Shown: positions 13,551 to 25,475 of the stretch, one piece after another
Numbering within the stretch: the stretch's first letter is position 1
Layout: each line of letters starts with the position of its first letter
DNA from: Trichoplax sp. H2
Lineage: Eukaryota > Placozoa > Uniplacotomia > Trichoplacea
Assembly (NCBI GenBank): GCA_003344405.1
Contig: NOWV01000122.1
Location: forward strand, 62,001 to 126,000
Direction of reading: 5' to 3'
DNA: 64,000 bases
The notes under the pieces: model-generated
What the model was told of the DNA's origin: nothing
Database searches by the model: none
Seen by the model: only the letters and a program-made list of their open reading frames with translations
Translations under genes and position numbers: made by a program

Positions 13551-16500
13551 GTTGTTTTCCTAGATTTTGATTACTATGTCGATAAATAGAAGTAATGTGA
13601 TAAGATCGTTTTGATCTGTCAAGAAGCAAGATAGGAAGATAGTTAATAATTGAAAAAATGACCGAAAGATATTGCTGTAAAGTAATGAAATAGAAGACAA
13701 TATCGATCATGAGCAGTCAGGAATGGATTGCTGTACTCGTATGTCTGTTTTTTTGTATTATTTCTGTAATGTTTTTCATTATCCTATTTGTAATGGTTGT
13801 AGTAATAAGTTTACTAGTCCTGTAGTCGAATGAATCGCTGGAGTTACTCTAATACAATAAATTCACTTTATTAACGATAAACTACGATCAGCAAGTTATC
13901 TAAACATCGTGTAACTTAGTCGAGTTCTACCAAGACTATAGAGAGGCAATTAAGAATAAAAAGAAATGGTGAACTAATCCTTTCAATATGGGTATCTCTA
14001 TATTAACCGAGACTAACCTGTAATGTATTTGATTAATAATGATCCAGGTGATATCGTTTCTAGTTTAAAACTCTTACGTCCAGTTGAAATGGCGGGTGAA
14101 ATAACGATGGTAAGGTGACAAAATTTGGCGAATTTCTTTAATTAAAGAGACAATAGCTAATGTTTAGATTAGGATCCGCCCTAGTGGAGCAAGACAGAGA
14201 TGGAGCGCGTTTGATTTTGTCTATTTTATATAAATGAACCTGAGTAAAATGATATTTTATGCCCGATTTACAATTGTCTTGATGTTCGTTGGCTGGATCA
14301 AAATAGAGGATGGAAAAGCCAAATAGATGGAAGAGTAATCAAGGATGATGATGATGATGAATATGTTTTCATGAAAATTGCGTTAAAGGACAAGGACTCG
14401 GTTAATTTATTGAATAACCAGCAGACGACCCCAACTGGTTTATCATGAAATGATACTGTATCGTCAAATATTGGCATGGAGTTGGATTAGAGGCAAGTGT
14501 ATCCTTCCAATCTGGATATGAATAGAATTCAATCTATTACTGCAATAACCAATTAAAAGAATGATGACGAAATCAAGGTACAGAATAGGAAGAAATAATT
14601 TACTTTTGTCCTACATTGCTGATGTCATGTTGGCTTTGTAATGTTAATCTCCTATTTTGAATCACTTTTTTCTTTCCTCTCGCAACTCTGACCTATTGAG
14701 TTGATGACAGCATTGAACTGATCGATGGATTATCCTATCACATTGTGATTATATTTAATATCTTGGATACATTGGATAGGAGTTAACAATCACTATGATT
14801 CATCATCAAAACAGTGCTGATGAATGGCATTAGTAACCATATTGCCTATTTGAATGGATTGATGATTATTGAGTCGAAATCGATCAATGAGAAATGATAT
14901 TCAAGTGATGAAGACGAGATGATTGAGATTCTATCTCGTCTATTATGATTGTCATAAAGATGCAGTATTGACTCTATTATAACGATATTCTAGTTCAAGA
15001 TGGTATTGTTTATTTCCTTATGAATATCCAAATGATATCTAATTGCTTAATACATGAATCTAGCGGAAACAACATTAAAGCGTTGTTGATGCAAGAACCG
15101 CCATGAGTTGAATTGAACATAGTTGCGCCAATATTGAATTTGAATCAATCCGTCATGGGTACAATTTCAATTCAAATGGAATTGTTTGAGTGATTACAAT
15201 AACATTTGTTGCTTATGGGAGTGTATTCCACATTATCCTAAACGTTGAGATCATGAGTAACTAATTTAGTGTCCGATGTAGGTTTGGTAGCCATCATGCC
15301 TGTGCTGTATTTCGTAAGTTAGTACAATAGATTATCTTGGCCATGGATTAACCTTGATATGGTAGTCATAGCATGCAATAACTAGTTATCATCAGATCAT
15401 CTATTCTGAAACTGACTAATCATGATGAATAGATCTGTCCTGAAGCTTATTTACTTCGATAACTGGATCGTTGTATATTCACAAAGTGACAGGATAGAAT
15501 CGATGTTGACGTAGTTGGTATTCAATAAGTTGGCATTGAGTGTGTACGTAGTTTTATTACGTTTGGTTTATCAAGCAGTTGGTGTTGAATGATGGAGTCA
15601 TTCTGAATAAGGGAGACATGTTGATAGCAAGACAGTAATAGGATTTACTTTTTATTTAAGGGCTCAAGTTGCAAGCCTATGGAGGTTTTAGTGATATCGA
15701 TTCATTTCTGATGGACGTTTAAATGGAAAGTCAAATGGTAACGATGACTGATCGAGTTAATCCATCATGATTGTAGGCAGCTGCATTGAGTCAAGGAATG
15801 ATGATGGCGGAGTGTTGATGCTAGCTATAATTAACGAGTATTAGTTTTATTACTAAAGACAATGCAATAGACTTGAACAGTTTGGTATCGTGCGAAACTA
15901 TGCAGTAGTTCCATGATCATGGTAAGATGATGATGGATTCATTCGGTAGTGTAGTTATGCTCATTCTAGAGGATAGTATAACTCATGATTGCTTGAATAT
16001 TTCCTTGCGAGATCTGTTCTGTTGACCATTGATGATGGTTGGTACTTGACGTCAAGAGTTGTTATTCTGAGTCACGCGAACGTCGAGAGGGGCTAGATAC
16101 TCGTCTGTTATTATTGGCAATAGTGGAAATGCATTCAAGTTAATTATTGAAGCTCGTCATTGAACTTGATGTTGTGGCATTTTTTTAACCCACTTTCCTT
16201 CACTGTAGCATGGCTGTAGACGATTTCTCTTTCATCTAGCTCCATGCCAGTCGTTGCAATTGACCGTTAGTTTACAGCAGATTGTTAAGTTAGCTCGTGT
16301 TACTATGCAAAGGAAAAGACAGTAGCGCCACGAAAGATCAATTGGATCTGCACTCTACAGTCAAAAGTTGTGTGTAAGGAGAAGTGAAGGAGTTGATTAT
16401 ACTCCCTGAAAGTAGTTATCACAGCATGATAACCTACTAGCCAGCGGAACATCTACCGGATATACACTTATACAGCACAGTAGAAAGTTATGCGAGCGAG

Positions 16501-17775
16501 TTGATCGCTCTACACGAAAGTAGTTACTAGATAAATATTACCATGAGCCTCTAGCCCACACAACATGTACTAGATATACAGATGGTTGGGTCAAGGAGAA
16601 GCAAGAGGGTTGATAGCGCCACACGAGAGTAGTTTTTTTTACAGAGCAAAGCACCGTCCATGTTTTAATGAAGTCGATTTCGTTATGGTGCTAATGGCAA
16701 TAGGCGACCCATGTCAGTTTTATGTTGCTAAGTTACTATATATGCACCACAAGTTTTGACCGTAAGTAGAAAAGGACTACCGTACAGTAGACCTGCAGGT
16801 GTAGTGGAGATAGGGATAAGTAATCTATTAGTTTAGGGTAGTAGTTCGCAAGTTAAGTTTGTGACTAGTTTTGAACATTGCAAATGGCTATGGCTATGAG
16901 ATTGAAATAGTCTAAGCTGTGTGCAAGAGAAGTGAGCTAGTCCATTATTGCACCTGTGTAACAAGATTGCTCTACACGACAGTAGTAACAATACTAACTC
17001 ACTACGCTTCTCCATAACCATTGCATTCCTGGCGATAAAAGGCAGCATGCAATGAGATGATTTGCCAATCTATGCGTAGCACAACCTTGCAGCCAGGCAG
17101 GGCAGGCTACCAAAGAGAGTTGGATACTTTTCCGCCATGCTACAGTCGATCGGATTTGGGTGGAAGCTTGGATGCACAAGGAAGGTCGGAAGGCTCGGAA
17201 CTACGAGCTTCAGGATCCTGTACCATGGACTACAGTACAGACAGACATGGGGCTACTTTGGTCAATAAAATGGTGTCCAACACTTGACGATGGCAGTACT
17301 TTAGTTTGCCGACAGTCGATTCTAAATAGACTGATTATTTCTAAATTAAGTAATATTGCATTCACTGTTACTAAGCTCTGCTTACAAGCAGTCAATGGAC
17401 ATCATGAATGTTCTTCAAATGAATACGAGTGATTTCGAAAACAGACACGCAAGATCTAGACTGAGTCACTGACTATTTTTCCACATTTTCGGCCTTATTC
17501 CATACAGTACGTTAGAATGTTTTACTGTGCTAGAAGAAGACTTCGACTCGGACAGACGGACATCTCTTACCCGATGAGGCCATACTGTCCATATGGAAAA
17601 ATGGCTAGTTAGTATGGATTTTCCGAGACTATTTTCGAAATCACTGGCACTGATTTGAATAACATCGACGATCTTATGGAACTGTCCAAGCGAAAATTGT
17701 TGTCACATAATCATATAATGTAATAAGATTAATCGAAATATGACTTCATGGAACTTGCAGACAAAGTAGTTTTAG
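13551..17775. other. Gene-poor region upstream of the Gln-rich gene
   Basis: No convincing exon chain on either strand. 14600-16000 is rich in GATGATTGA-like words with no long frame. 16330-16640 holds about three diverged copies of a roughly 120-130 bp block with AGTTGAT..GCTCTACACGAAAGTAGTTACTA and ACTAGATATACA, plausibly an old tandem repeat. Open frames at 17057-17432 have no recognisable similarity and sit in GC-richer text; I treat them as chance. Confidence 0.45.
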
Positions 17776-18110
17776 TCCAAGAATAGTTAGTCAAAGCATG
17801 GTCACTTTTCACTGTACTGTACAGTACTGTACAGTGATAGTAATTAGACCTCAATCTTTTACAGTACTCGTCACTGTAAGACAACGTACTGTAGTTTTAG
17901 TCAAAGCATTGTCACTTTTCACTGTACTGTACTGTACAGTACAGTATGATAGTAATTAGACCTCAATCTTTTACAGTACTCGTCACTGTAAGACAGCGTA
18001 GTTTTTCAAACTAGTTTTAGTCAAAGCATTGTCACTTTTCACTGTATGATAGTAATTAGACCACAGTCTTTTATAGTACTCGTCACTGTAAGACAAAGAC
18101 AGTGACTTGG
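17776..18110. repeat. Three-copy tandem repeat, about 100-120 bp, with CTGTACAG core
   Basis: The block TTAGTCAAAGCATTGTCACT..GATAGTAATTAGACCTCAATCTTTTACAGTACTCGTCACTGTAAGACA is present three times, starting near 17776, 17894 and 18013. Copies one and two carry an internal palindromic run of CTGTACTGTACAG; copy three lacks it. This indicates variable length of the palindromic core. Confidence 0.85.
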
Positions 18111-18390
18111 ATTTGAACTTCAGATTATGATTGGTGATTGATTACTCTACGTACATTTCGGGTAATTGCAGCAAATTGCTGCACAATTTGCCCAGACGAA
18201 TTTGAATTTTGTTCGCTGGGAGTATTTGGGGACACTCTGTACTGCATAACAGTCAACCTTTTCACTGTACTATATAGTAGGACTAGCTTTGCACTGGACA
18301 CACTTGATCCAAGACTGATCTTAGCGTCCAAAATGGATGAAATGAGCATTTGTTCAAGAGGCATGTAGCCTTGCATAGAAGGGCATTTCT

Positions 18391-18990
18391 TGTTCTCACC
18401 TGGGCTTATAGCGACTTTCAAGACTTCTCTTTCTAGTAACTAGTACTGCAACATGATGGGGTCCGCAATTTGCGGTCTAATAGGACTAGAATACATTGGA
18501 AAGTAGCCATTTCATCAGGCTCTCCTTCCATGCGTCTTGCAAGTCCCATGAGCATAGCTATGTCATCTAATATACCGAATAGAAGAACATTTTTTGTTCT
18601 CACCTGGGCTTATAGCGACTTGCAAGACTTCTCTTTGTAGTAACTAGTGATGGGGTCCGCAATTTGCGGTCTAATAGGACTAGAATACATTAGAAAGTAG
18701 CCATTTCATCAGGCTCTCATCCATGCGTCTTGCAAGCCCTATGAGCATAGCTATGTCATCTAATATACCGAATAGAAGAACATTTTTTGTTCTCACCTGG
18801 GCTTATAGCGACTTGCAAGACTTCTCTTTTGTAGTAACTAGTACTGCAACATGATGGGGTCCGCAATTTGCGGTCTAATAGGACTAGAATATATTGGAAA
18901 GTAGCCATTTCATCAGGCTCTCTTCCATGCGTCTTGCAAGCCCCATGAGCACAGCTATATCATCTAATATATACCGAATATACAGTATAT
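18391..18990. repeat. Three-copy tandem repeat, about 193-204 bp, upstream of NUP62
   Basis: TGTTCTCACCTGGGCTTATA starts copies at 18391, 18595 and 18788 (spacings 204 and 193). The copies share GGGGTCCGCAATTTGCGGTC (containing the palindrome CCGCAATTTGCGG), a TCATCAGGCTCTC..CCATGCGTCTTGCAAG segment and GAATAGAAGAACATTTTT. Identity is high, so the array is young. It ends about 350 bp before the NUP62 start codon. Confidence 0.9.
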
Positions 18991-19343
18991 AATGCGCCTT
19001 CCAAGTCCCCTGCCATCTACAGTACTCTACACTGCCGATTCTACAGTTTAATGTACTGGAGGACGCTGCAAAGGACATGTCCGGACGTCCGTCGACTACC
19101 GTCGTCGACAGCCCATCACGGATCAGTAGACTACCTCGACTACTGTTGCAGGTGTGCAGGCATCATGGCTTGGTATAGCTGTTAATCTTGCAAGGTCGAG
19201 TGCGACTTGGACAGGCTCAGTCAGCGACTCCTAACCGCCATTCTTGTCCAGAATTCTGGTTAGCCTTGCAAGAGAATTTCGATTGATCGGCCATTTTTAA
19301 GCGCTATTTGGACTTGGAAATTAGTACTACAATACTGTAGAGT

Positions 19344-22300
19344 ATGGCTAATACACCGTCGTTTGGTGGTGGTAGTGGCGGCTCAATGTTTGGAGCAGGT
19401 GGCAGTGGTTTTGGCACCGCGGCCAAGAAGAATCCTACGGCCAATATGGGTGGCTTTGGCGCTGCCAACAATCCCAACGTTAGTGGAGGCAATTTATTTA
19501 CAGGCTTTGGTGGAAATCAATCCAACTTTTCAATGGGTCAAAATCAATCATCTCAGCCTTCTCAACCAGCTTTTTCATTTGGTCAACAGCAAGCATCATC
19601 GCAACCTAATACCAATACCATGCAGCAACAGCCACAGCAGCAGCAATCGACTTTTGGCGCTTTTGGCAATTTCAATCCATCGGCGAGTGGGAATAATAAT
19701 AATAATAATAATCCTACTGGTACGTTGGGCTTTGGTGCACCATCAAGTACAACAGCAACTTCTTCTGCCTTTACTTTTGGCAATACAGCACCATCGATGG
19801 GTGGCAAGACATCATTATTTGGTAGTAGTAATCAACAACAGTTTGGTAATAATCAACCCCAATTTGGTAGTGGAAGTACAAGTACTACAGCAGGATTTAC
19901 CTTTGGCTCCTCCAATCCGACGACAACGACCGCGCCGGGTGCTGCTGCTAACCCACAATTTTCATTGACTAACCCTTCTACGTTAACCACTACGACTACC
20001 ACTTCGGCCACAACTTCATTCTTTGCCAACGCAGCTGGTACTTCTGCTGCAATGTCGTTTAATACGCCTGCTGCAACAAACAATCCATCAACTGGCTTTC
20101 AATTCAATAGCAATACTGGTAATAAGCCACTCCAATTTGGTAATTCTACCCCAGCAACATCGGCGTTGAACTTTGGTAGTTCGACAACGACCAACACCAA
20201 TCCAACTGCAGCGACCACTGCCTTTAACTTTGGTACTCCAAAGACACAAACGGGTGGCGTAGGCAATATAACTTTAGGTACACCTAAAACCGGTGCTATG
20301 CCAGCGCTGACATCGCAATCGATCAATCCTGCCGCTGGATTCCAATTACAACTTGCCAGTAGCTCGACAACAGCCCCAACGCTTGCTAGTTCAGCTTCTA
20401 CTGCTACAACGGGTGCTATCCAATTTCAATCCGGTGGCATGAGTGGCGGTACTACGGCGACGACAGGTAAGATTCTGCTGTCCAATGATAGACTTTACGC
20501 CCAAGTAATTGTTTACGACTGTAAAATAAGGAAGGAATAACGTTGTGGATGGAGCATTTGCTCGATTAGAAAGATACGTAGTGCACCGTAATGATAGAAT
20601 AGGAGCAAATGTCTCTCTACTAGTACATAGATACCCATACACGTCAACTGTCTGATATTACTTGTGTGATCAACACTCATGATCTCAATTTGTTATTGAT
20701 ACATTCTAAACTATGATTTCTAGCTGCTAAGCCATCATTCTTTGCATCCACCAATACTGCGCCATCGACATCCACTCCTGCCAGTACTGCAGGATTTACA
20801 TTTGGATCTCTAACCACGACTGCACCGGCTAGTACTGCGGCCACCACGGGTGGAGCTAGTAGTCAATCATCGACAGGATTGAATTTTGCTCCGACTGCAT
20901 CAACAACATCTGCTCAAGCACCTCAGGGTTTCACATTTGGCAATATAACTGCTCCGACCACATCTGCTAAAACGACCAAACCGACTGTTACTTTCAATCT
21001 TCCTAACGATAAAACAACTGGTGCTAGTAGCGTGCCAACATCATCACAAGGGATTGCATTAACACCTTCAGCTCCTAATCAACAAGCAAGTGCTACGACA
21101 ACAACATTACCTGGTATGTACAAAATCTATCGTTATAGCATAAACGGTGTCAATTAGCCTACGTTGAAATTGATATGATTCGTAAGCCACTGTCTTGTTT
21201 TGATAGCTTCTACCTTTCCGTCGTTTCAACCTACAATGGGTAAAACAACAGCCGCAACATCTACCTCGGATAAATTAAATTTTGGTAAGAGTTGATTAAT
21301 GCTATACATTGGTTTAACGCTTTAACTTTACTAGCTACACTTTCATCATTTAATGCTACCTCTGATAAATTCAATTTTGGTAAGAGTTGATTAATGCTAC
21401 ACATCGGTTTAACGCTTTAACTTTACTAGCTACACTTTCATCAGTTAATGCTACCTCTGATAAATTCAATTTTGGTAAGAGTTGATCAATGCTGCACATT
21501 GGTTTAACTTTACTTGCTACACTCTTTTCATTTAATGCTACCTCTGATAAACTAAATTTTGGTAAGAGTTGATCAATGCTGCACATTAGTTTAACTTTAC
21601 TTGCTACACTTTCATCATTTAATGCTGCTTTGCGTACACAACTTTTCGTGTCTTGACAAGACCATTAATGTAGTAACCAGTAAGTATAGAGGTTAATTGG
21701 TCCAAACGATTGAATAAAAGACTCTTGATTGTTTAATTATCAATAGATGATGGTGATACTCTAATAGTGTTTGTTATATTACTTCATCTATTTGATCAGG
21801 ATTAACTACTACCGCAACTGCTGGTATTACAACATCAAGTGCATCAGGTAAGGTCTTGGCAGTATCATGCCTTACTAAATAATTTGCAATACACCCGGTG
21901 CAGACTTAGTCATCTATTTTGCGTTCAATTGACACTCTCAGAGTAGATTTTTATCATGAATAGAGCCAATTGTAATACCTGTATGCCATTAGATATTCGT
22001 ATTGCATGGACTAGGTATAAAAGTTTCTGTAACATAAAAGAACTAGTGAAAGAGATGAAAAGGATCCTTTAATCGTTCTATGACACTGTAATAGTCAAAA
22101 CGTTATCCGTAGCACTACAATGACTGCTAGTTTGTAACGGGTTCGTAGTACAGCAGAATGGAGCGAATAGATTGGTAGCTTATTATCTTTTGCATTAACC
22201 ATATTACAACAAATTCATTATAACTACCAAGTGATTCTCAGTAAAGTGACTACAGATGGTAAACGAATTAATTTATATAATTGAATGAAGATAAAGCCTA

Positions 22301-23826
22301 AGGTGTTGGAATTAAAACAATCACCGATAACGATTAATCGTATATGTAGTAGTTTTAAAGGGCTTTCTGAACTAAAGTAGTAGAAATTCCTTACCTTGTT
22401 AACAATGAAGTAATGTAGTAGCTTTATTCGGAATGAATTTGTGTTTGTGCGTTAATGAGCTAGACTTTGTTAAATGTAAATCTATTTATAAAATATATCG
22501 TCCATGAATGAAGGCATTACTCACTCTATCTTCAATATTCAATCATATATTGCAGATAAGACCTCATTTGCTTTACCAACGACCAGTACGACATCCAATG
22601 CTGCAGCTTTAGCAACGGGTTAGTTAAATACTTGGAATTACCAATGATTGTGATGATACACTAGTGTACGTGTAGATTGATCACTGTGTTACGAAAAGTA
22701 CCTGCATTGTTGAGAAATTGATTAATTAAGGACTTTTTTTCTCTTTGTAAATAGCTGACAAACAGCAGGGCAGGTAAGTCAGGCTTTGATAATATAAACT
22801 TTAATAAAAAGAGTCAATAACGTGCGACGCTACGTTACCATACTATAATTCCTATCTCTAATAATAATTATTTCATAAAAAACTTGACAGTCAAATGAAA
22901 TTAACTTTTCGACAGCTGGATGATTACGTCAATAAGGTAACAGCAGTGCAATATCATTAGCAATCTATCCTATTTATATTATCTAACAACACATGATAGC
23001 ATTTCCTTATGGTAATGATTGACCATGGTAAGAAACCTATTCTGATTATTTTTACATGTCATTATTGACAGTGGAGCGTAGAATTGGAGGAACAGGAAAA
23101 AGTGTTTTTGAAGCAAGCCGCTCAGGTTAACTCTTGGGATGATATCATAAGAGAAAATCAAAAAAAGGTATCAAAGCTGTGCTAATTCAAGATGATATGC
23201 CTGACAATCAGTTATCATCCCATGTATTTGCCATTTTAAAAAATTAGAACAAATAGTTATTATAAAATATTATCTTTATATTTATTTAGATCATAGATCT
23301 CAGCGACTATGTAGAAAATTTAAAAGCCGATCAAGATCGCTTAAATAGTGAACTAGACTTTATTGACACTCAACAACGGGAGCTAGAGCACTTGCTTTCT
23401 CCTTTGGAAACAACTGTCCAGCAACAATCTAGCTCGTTTGGTTCTCATCTTATTGACAAAGAAAGGGAGCAAATGTATAGCAGTGCTTGTGAACTTGATG
23501 TGCGCTTACAACAGATGTGCCACGATTTAACCGAAGTTATTGAAAAATTGAACAAGTGCTATAGTGGACAAAATAATAACCCTATGCAACAAGTCACTAA
23601 GATTCTCAATTCTCATACTGAGGCATTAAAATGGATTGATAAAAATGCTGAATTCTTAAAGAGAAAAGTGGATAATGTTGTAAGTCAATCTGAAATTAAA
23701 AGGAATGAACAAGAACACAGTTTACGACTCGTAAGTTTATAATTGCCTATATGAAGATCATTGACTGTAATGCGCTCAATTTAATCTCATCACGTAATCA
23801 TTTATACTTTTCAGGCTTTCGATTAA
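19344..23826 (+). CDS. NUP62: Nuclear pore glycoprotein p62
   Basis: FG nucleoporin of the central transport channel (Nup62-Nup58-Nup54 complex). Coding exons: 19344-20466, 20724-21113, 21207-21284, 21335-21379, 21430-21474, 21800-21847, 22556-22618, 22766-22773 (or 22769-22773), 22916-22936, 23072-23167, 23290-23730, 23815-23826; 789 aa if both mini-exons and the 8-nt exon are used. All early introns are phase 1. Residues 1 to about 590 are Gly/Thr/Ser/Asn/Gln-rich with FG, FxFG and GFxFG motifs (GGFG, FTFG, LNFG). The last 190 residues are the Nsp1_C coiled coil: QLDDYVNKWSVELEEQEKVF, SWDDIIREN, SELDFIDTQQRELEHLLSPL, ILNSHTEALKWIDKNAEFL, ending RLAFD, close to human NUP62 as I recall it (522 aa). 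The extra length is all in the FG region. ATG 19344 is preceded by stops and a repeat-free promoter-side segment. Confidence 0.95.
21285..21627 (+). repeat. NUP62: Tandem exon-intron units inside NUP62
   Basis: After exon 21207-21284, which ends TCTACCTCGGATAAATTAAA / TTTTG, come repeats of [50-nt intron GTAAGAGTTGATTAATGC.. TTTACTAG] plus [45-nt exon CTACACTTTCATCA.. AATTTTG]. Intact exons: 21335-21379 and 21430-21474 (unit 95 bp), each encoding about TLSSFNATSDKFNF plus split Gly. Two further copies have would-be exons at 21517-21561 and from 21604 (the latter breaking off after about 24 nt), and both have TTG where the acceptor TAG should be. Confidence 0.9.
22766..22773 (+). other. NUP62: NUP62 micro-exon (8 or 5 nt)
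   Basis: To join exon 22556-22618 (phase 1) to the coiled-coil exon 22916-22936 (phase 0, LDDYVNK), 8 nt (CAGGGCAG) or 5 nt (GGCAG) before GTAAGT at 22774 are required; they give A-G-Q or G-Q and supply the Gln that precedes Leu in the conserved QLE..INKW motif. The acceptor is CAGCAG, a NAGNAG site. Using the more obvious TAG at 22754 gives 19 nt and breaks the frame. Confidence 0.7.
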
Positions 23827-25475
23827 GACCAGATGTTAACATTTCCGGTTATGAAGAGTAGGCAACTTTATCACTTTAGACAACGGTCGCGCTTACAGTA
23901 TAAGTCAACATAATAATTTGAACATAATACGAACATCTTATTGCCGATGGTAGTCCTACGCATGTTTGCGACTAAACTAACTTAATCTTTTTGTAACATA
24001 CTAGTATAAATCTAAAAAAAAGCAAGCAATTTTGTTGCATTATTACCAAAGAACGGTCATTGTATTGTTCCTTATTTACTACTGATGATAAACTAACATG
24101 CTGATGAAATTACAAACATTAACAAATTCAAGTTAAAAAAATAGATTTAGTAAATAATTCTTATTAACAATGAAACTTTATTAAATCTCGCAAAATTGAT
24201 TGATAATGTACAGTATTATTGTACAAATAATGCGATGCCAACTATCTTTGTCAGCCATGAATGATAACTCAAAAGTGCGCCTACTGTAATAAAATTTTAT
24301 TACAACAAACTTATTGCATTCTAGTAACGGAATTTTAACGTTATTAATCAACGCAGCGTTTAGGCGATCGGTTGAATAGAGATAACGATCAATTCAACTT
24401 AACATTCACATAAAATAATTCAATCGAATATGAATACATTCGTATCTATACAACTTAAGCCCACAGTTGTGACATAGGACTAATAATACATTCTGATAAA
24501 TAGCTTAGACTATTGATAGCATCTACTGTTACATGGTTGAACTACTACATTGTAATTTTACTTCAGATAATAGTGTTAATAAACCATTTGTAAAATAATG
24601 ATAAAAGAAAAAAATTTCCTAATTTCTTTTTGGAAATAACTCCATCTGGAAAAGCAAGCACTCCAAGTAAATTATTTTACAAGTAAATGTGAGATTACAT
24701 AGAACTCGTGAATACAGGAATGTTGTACACTATCTCTGTTAGTAACATATGACCTAATACAGGCTGCTGTAGAATAAAGTACATTAATATCATAAATACA
24801 GTACTTTTGCATTTAAAGAACAAGTACTATATTCAAGTCAAATCAAAGAAATCTCTAACGGTAATTGAACACTTAATTACAATATATTCTTATAGAACAA
24901 ACAATAATGATAGTTTTATGACGTGACAAGTTTTAGCATTTTATGTTACGTCAAGTTAAGTGCATTGATATAAATCGTTTCAATATTTGAAATTCGATAT
25001 CACTGTTATAACCTAACCGATAAAGGTAGCCTTCAATATGATTTTAAAATAATCCATCATTTGAATAAAGTCGGCTACAACGTATTAAAGTAGTTCTATA
25101 ATGAATTGTCCATTGAAGATATTTTACAGCATAGATGGGTACGTATAAACATACACATGCAAGGTACGCGCATATCCAACATTTCTCGATACAATATAAA
25201 AAGCACCGTAAGCTAGATGTAAATACAAAAATTATCAAGCATATGATACAAGGAACTGCTTTTTAATGCCAAATACAAAGTGCATGAAGTGAGCAGGTAG
25301 GCGAAAGCGAAGAATAAGCTTTGCAACTAAGGTAATAGTGTATTGCAGCATCTGCAACCAATCCTATGTAGAGAAGTACTTAGACTGGTTTCGCTATATT
25401 GCTATTTTTGCCAACATCATGGATCTATGCAAGCGTGCAAATTATTTTATTAGGCATTAGTATGTTTAAAATTTC
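23827..25475. other. Intergenic, tail-to-tail NUP62/PLCL
   Basis: 1.65 kb of AT-rich DNA between two convergent genes. No exon or clear repeat seen; the frame at 25044-25238 on the minus strand has no support. It must hold both 3' UTRs. Confidence 0.5.

Noticed and set aside
17057-17432. Overlapping frames on both strands
   Set aside because: No similarity, no exon partners, overlapping in several frames at once; typical of GC-richer non-coding text.
19304-20642. Several large alternative frames over the NUP62 FG exon
   Set aside because: Low-complexity coding text leaves other frames open; only the FG frame joins in phase to the Nsp1_C coiled coil.
22755-22773. 19-nt version of the NUP62 micro-exon
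   Set aside because: It shifts the frame and destroys the coiled coil; the 8- or 5-nt exon keeps it.
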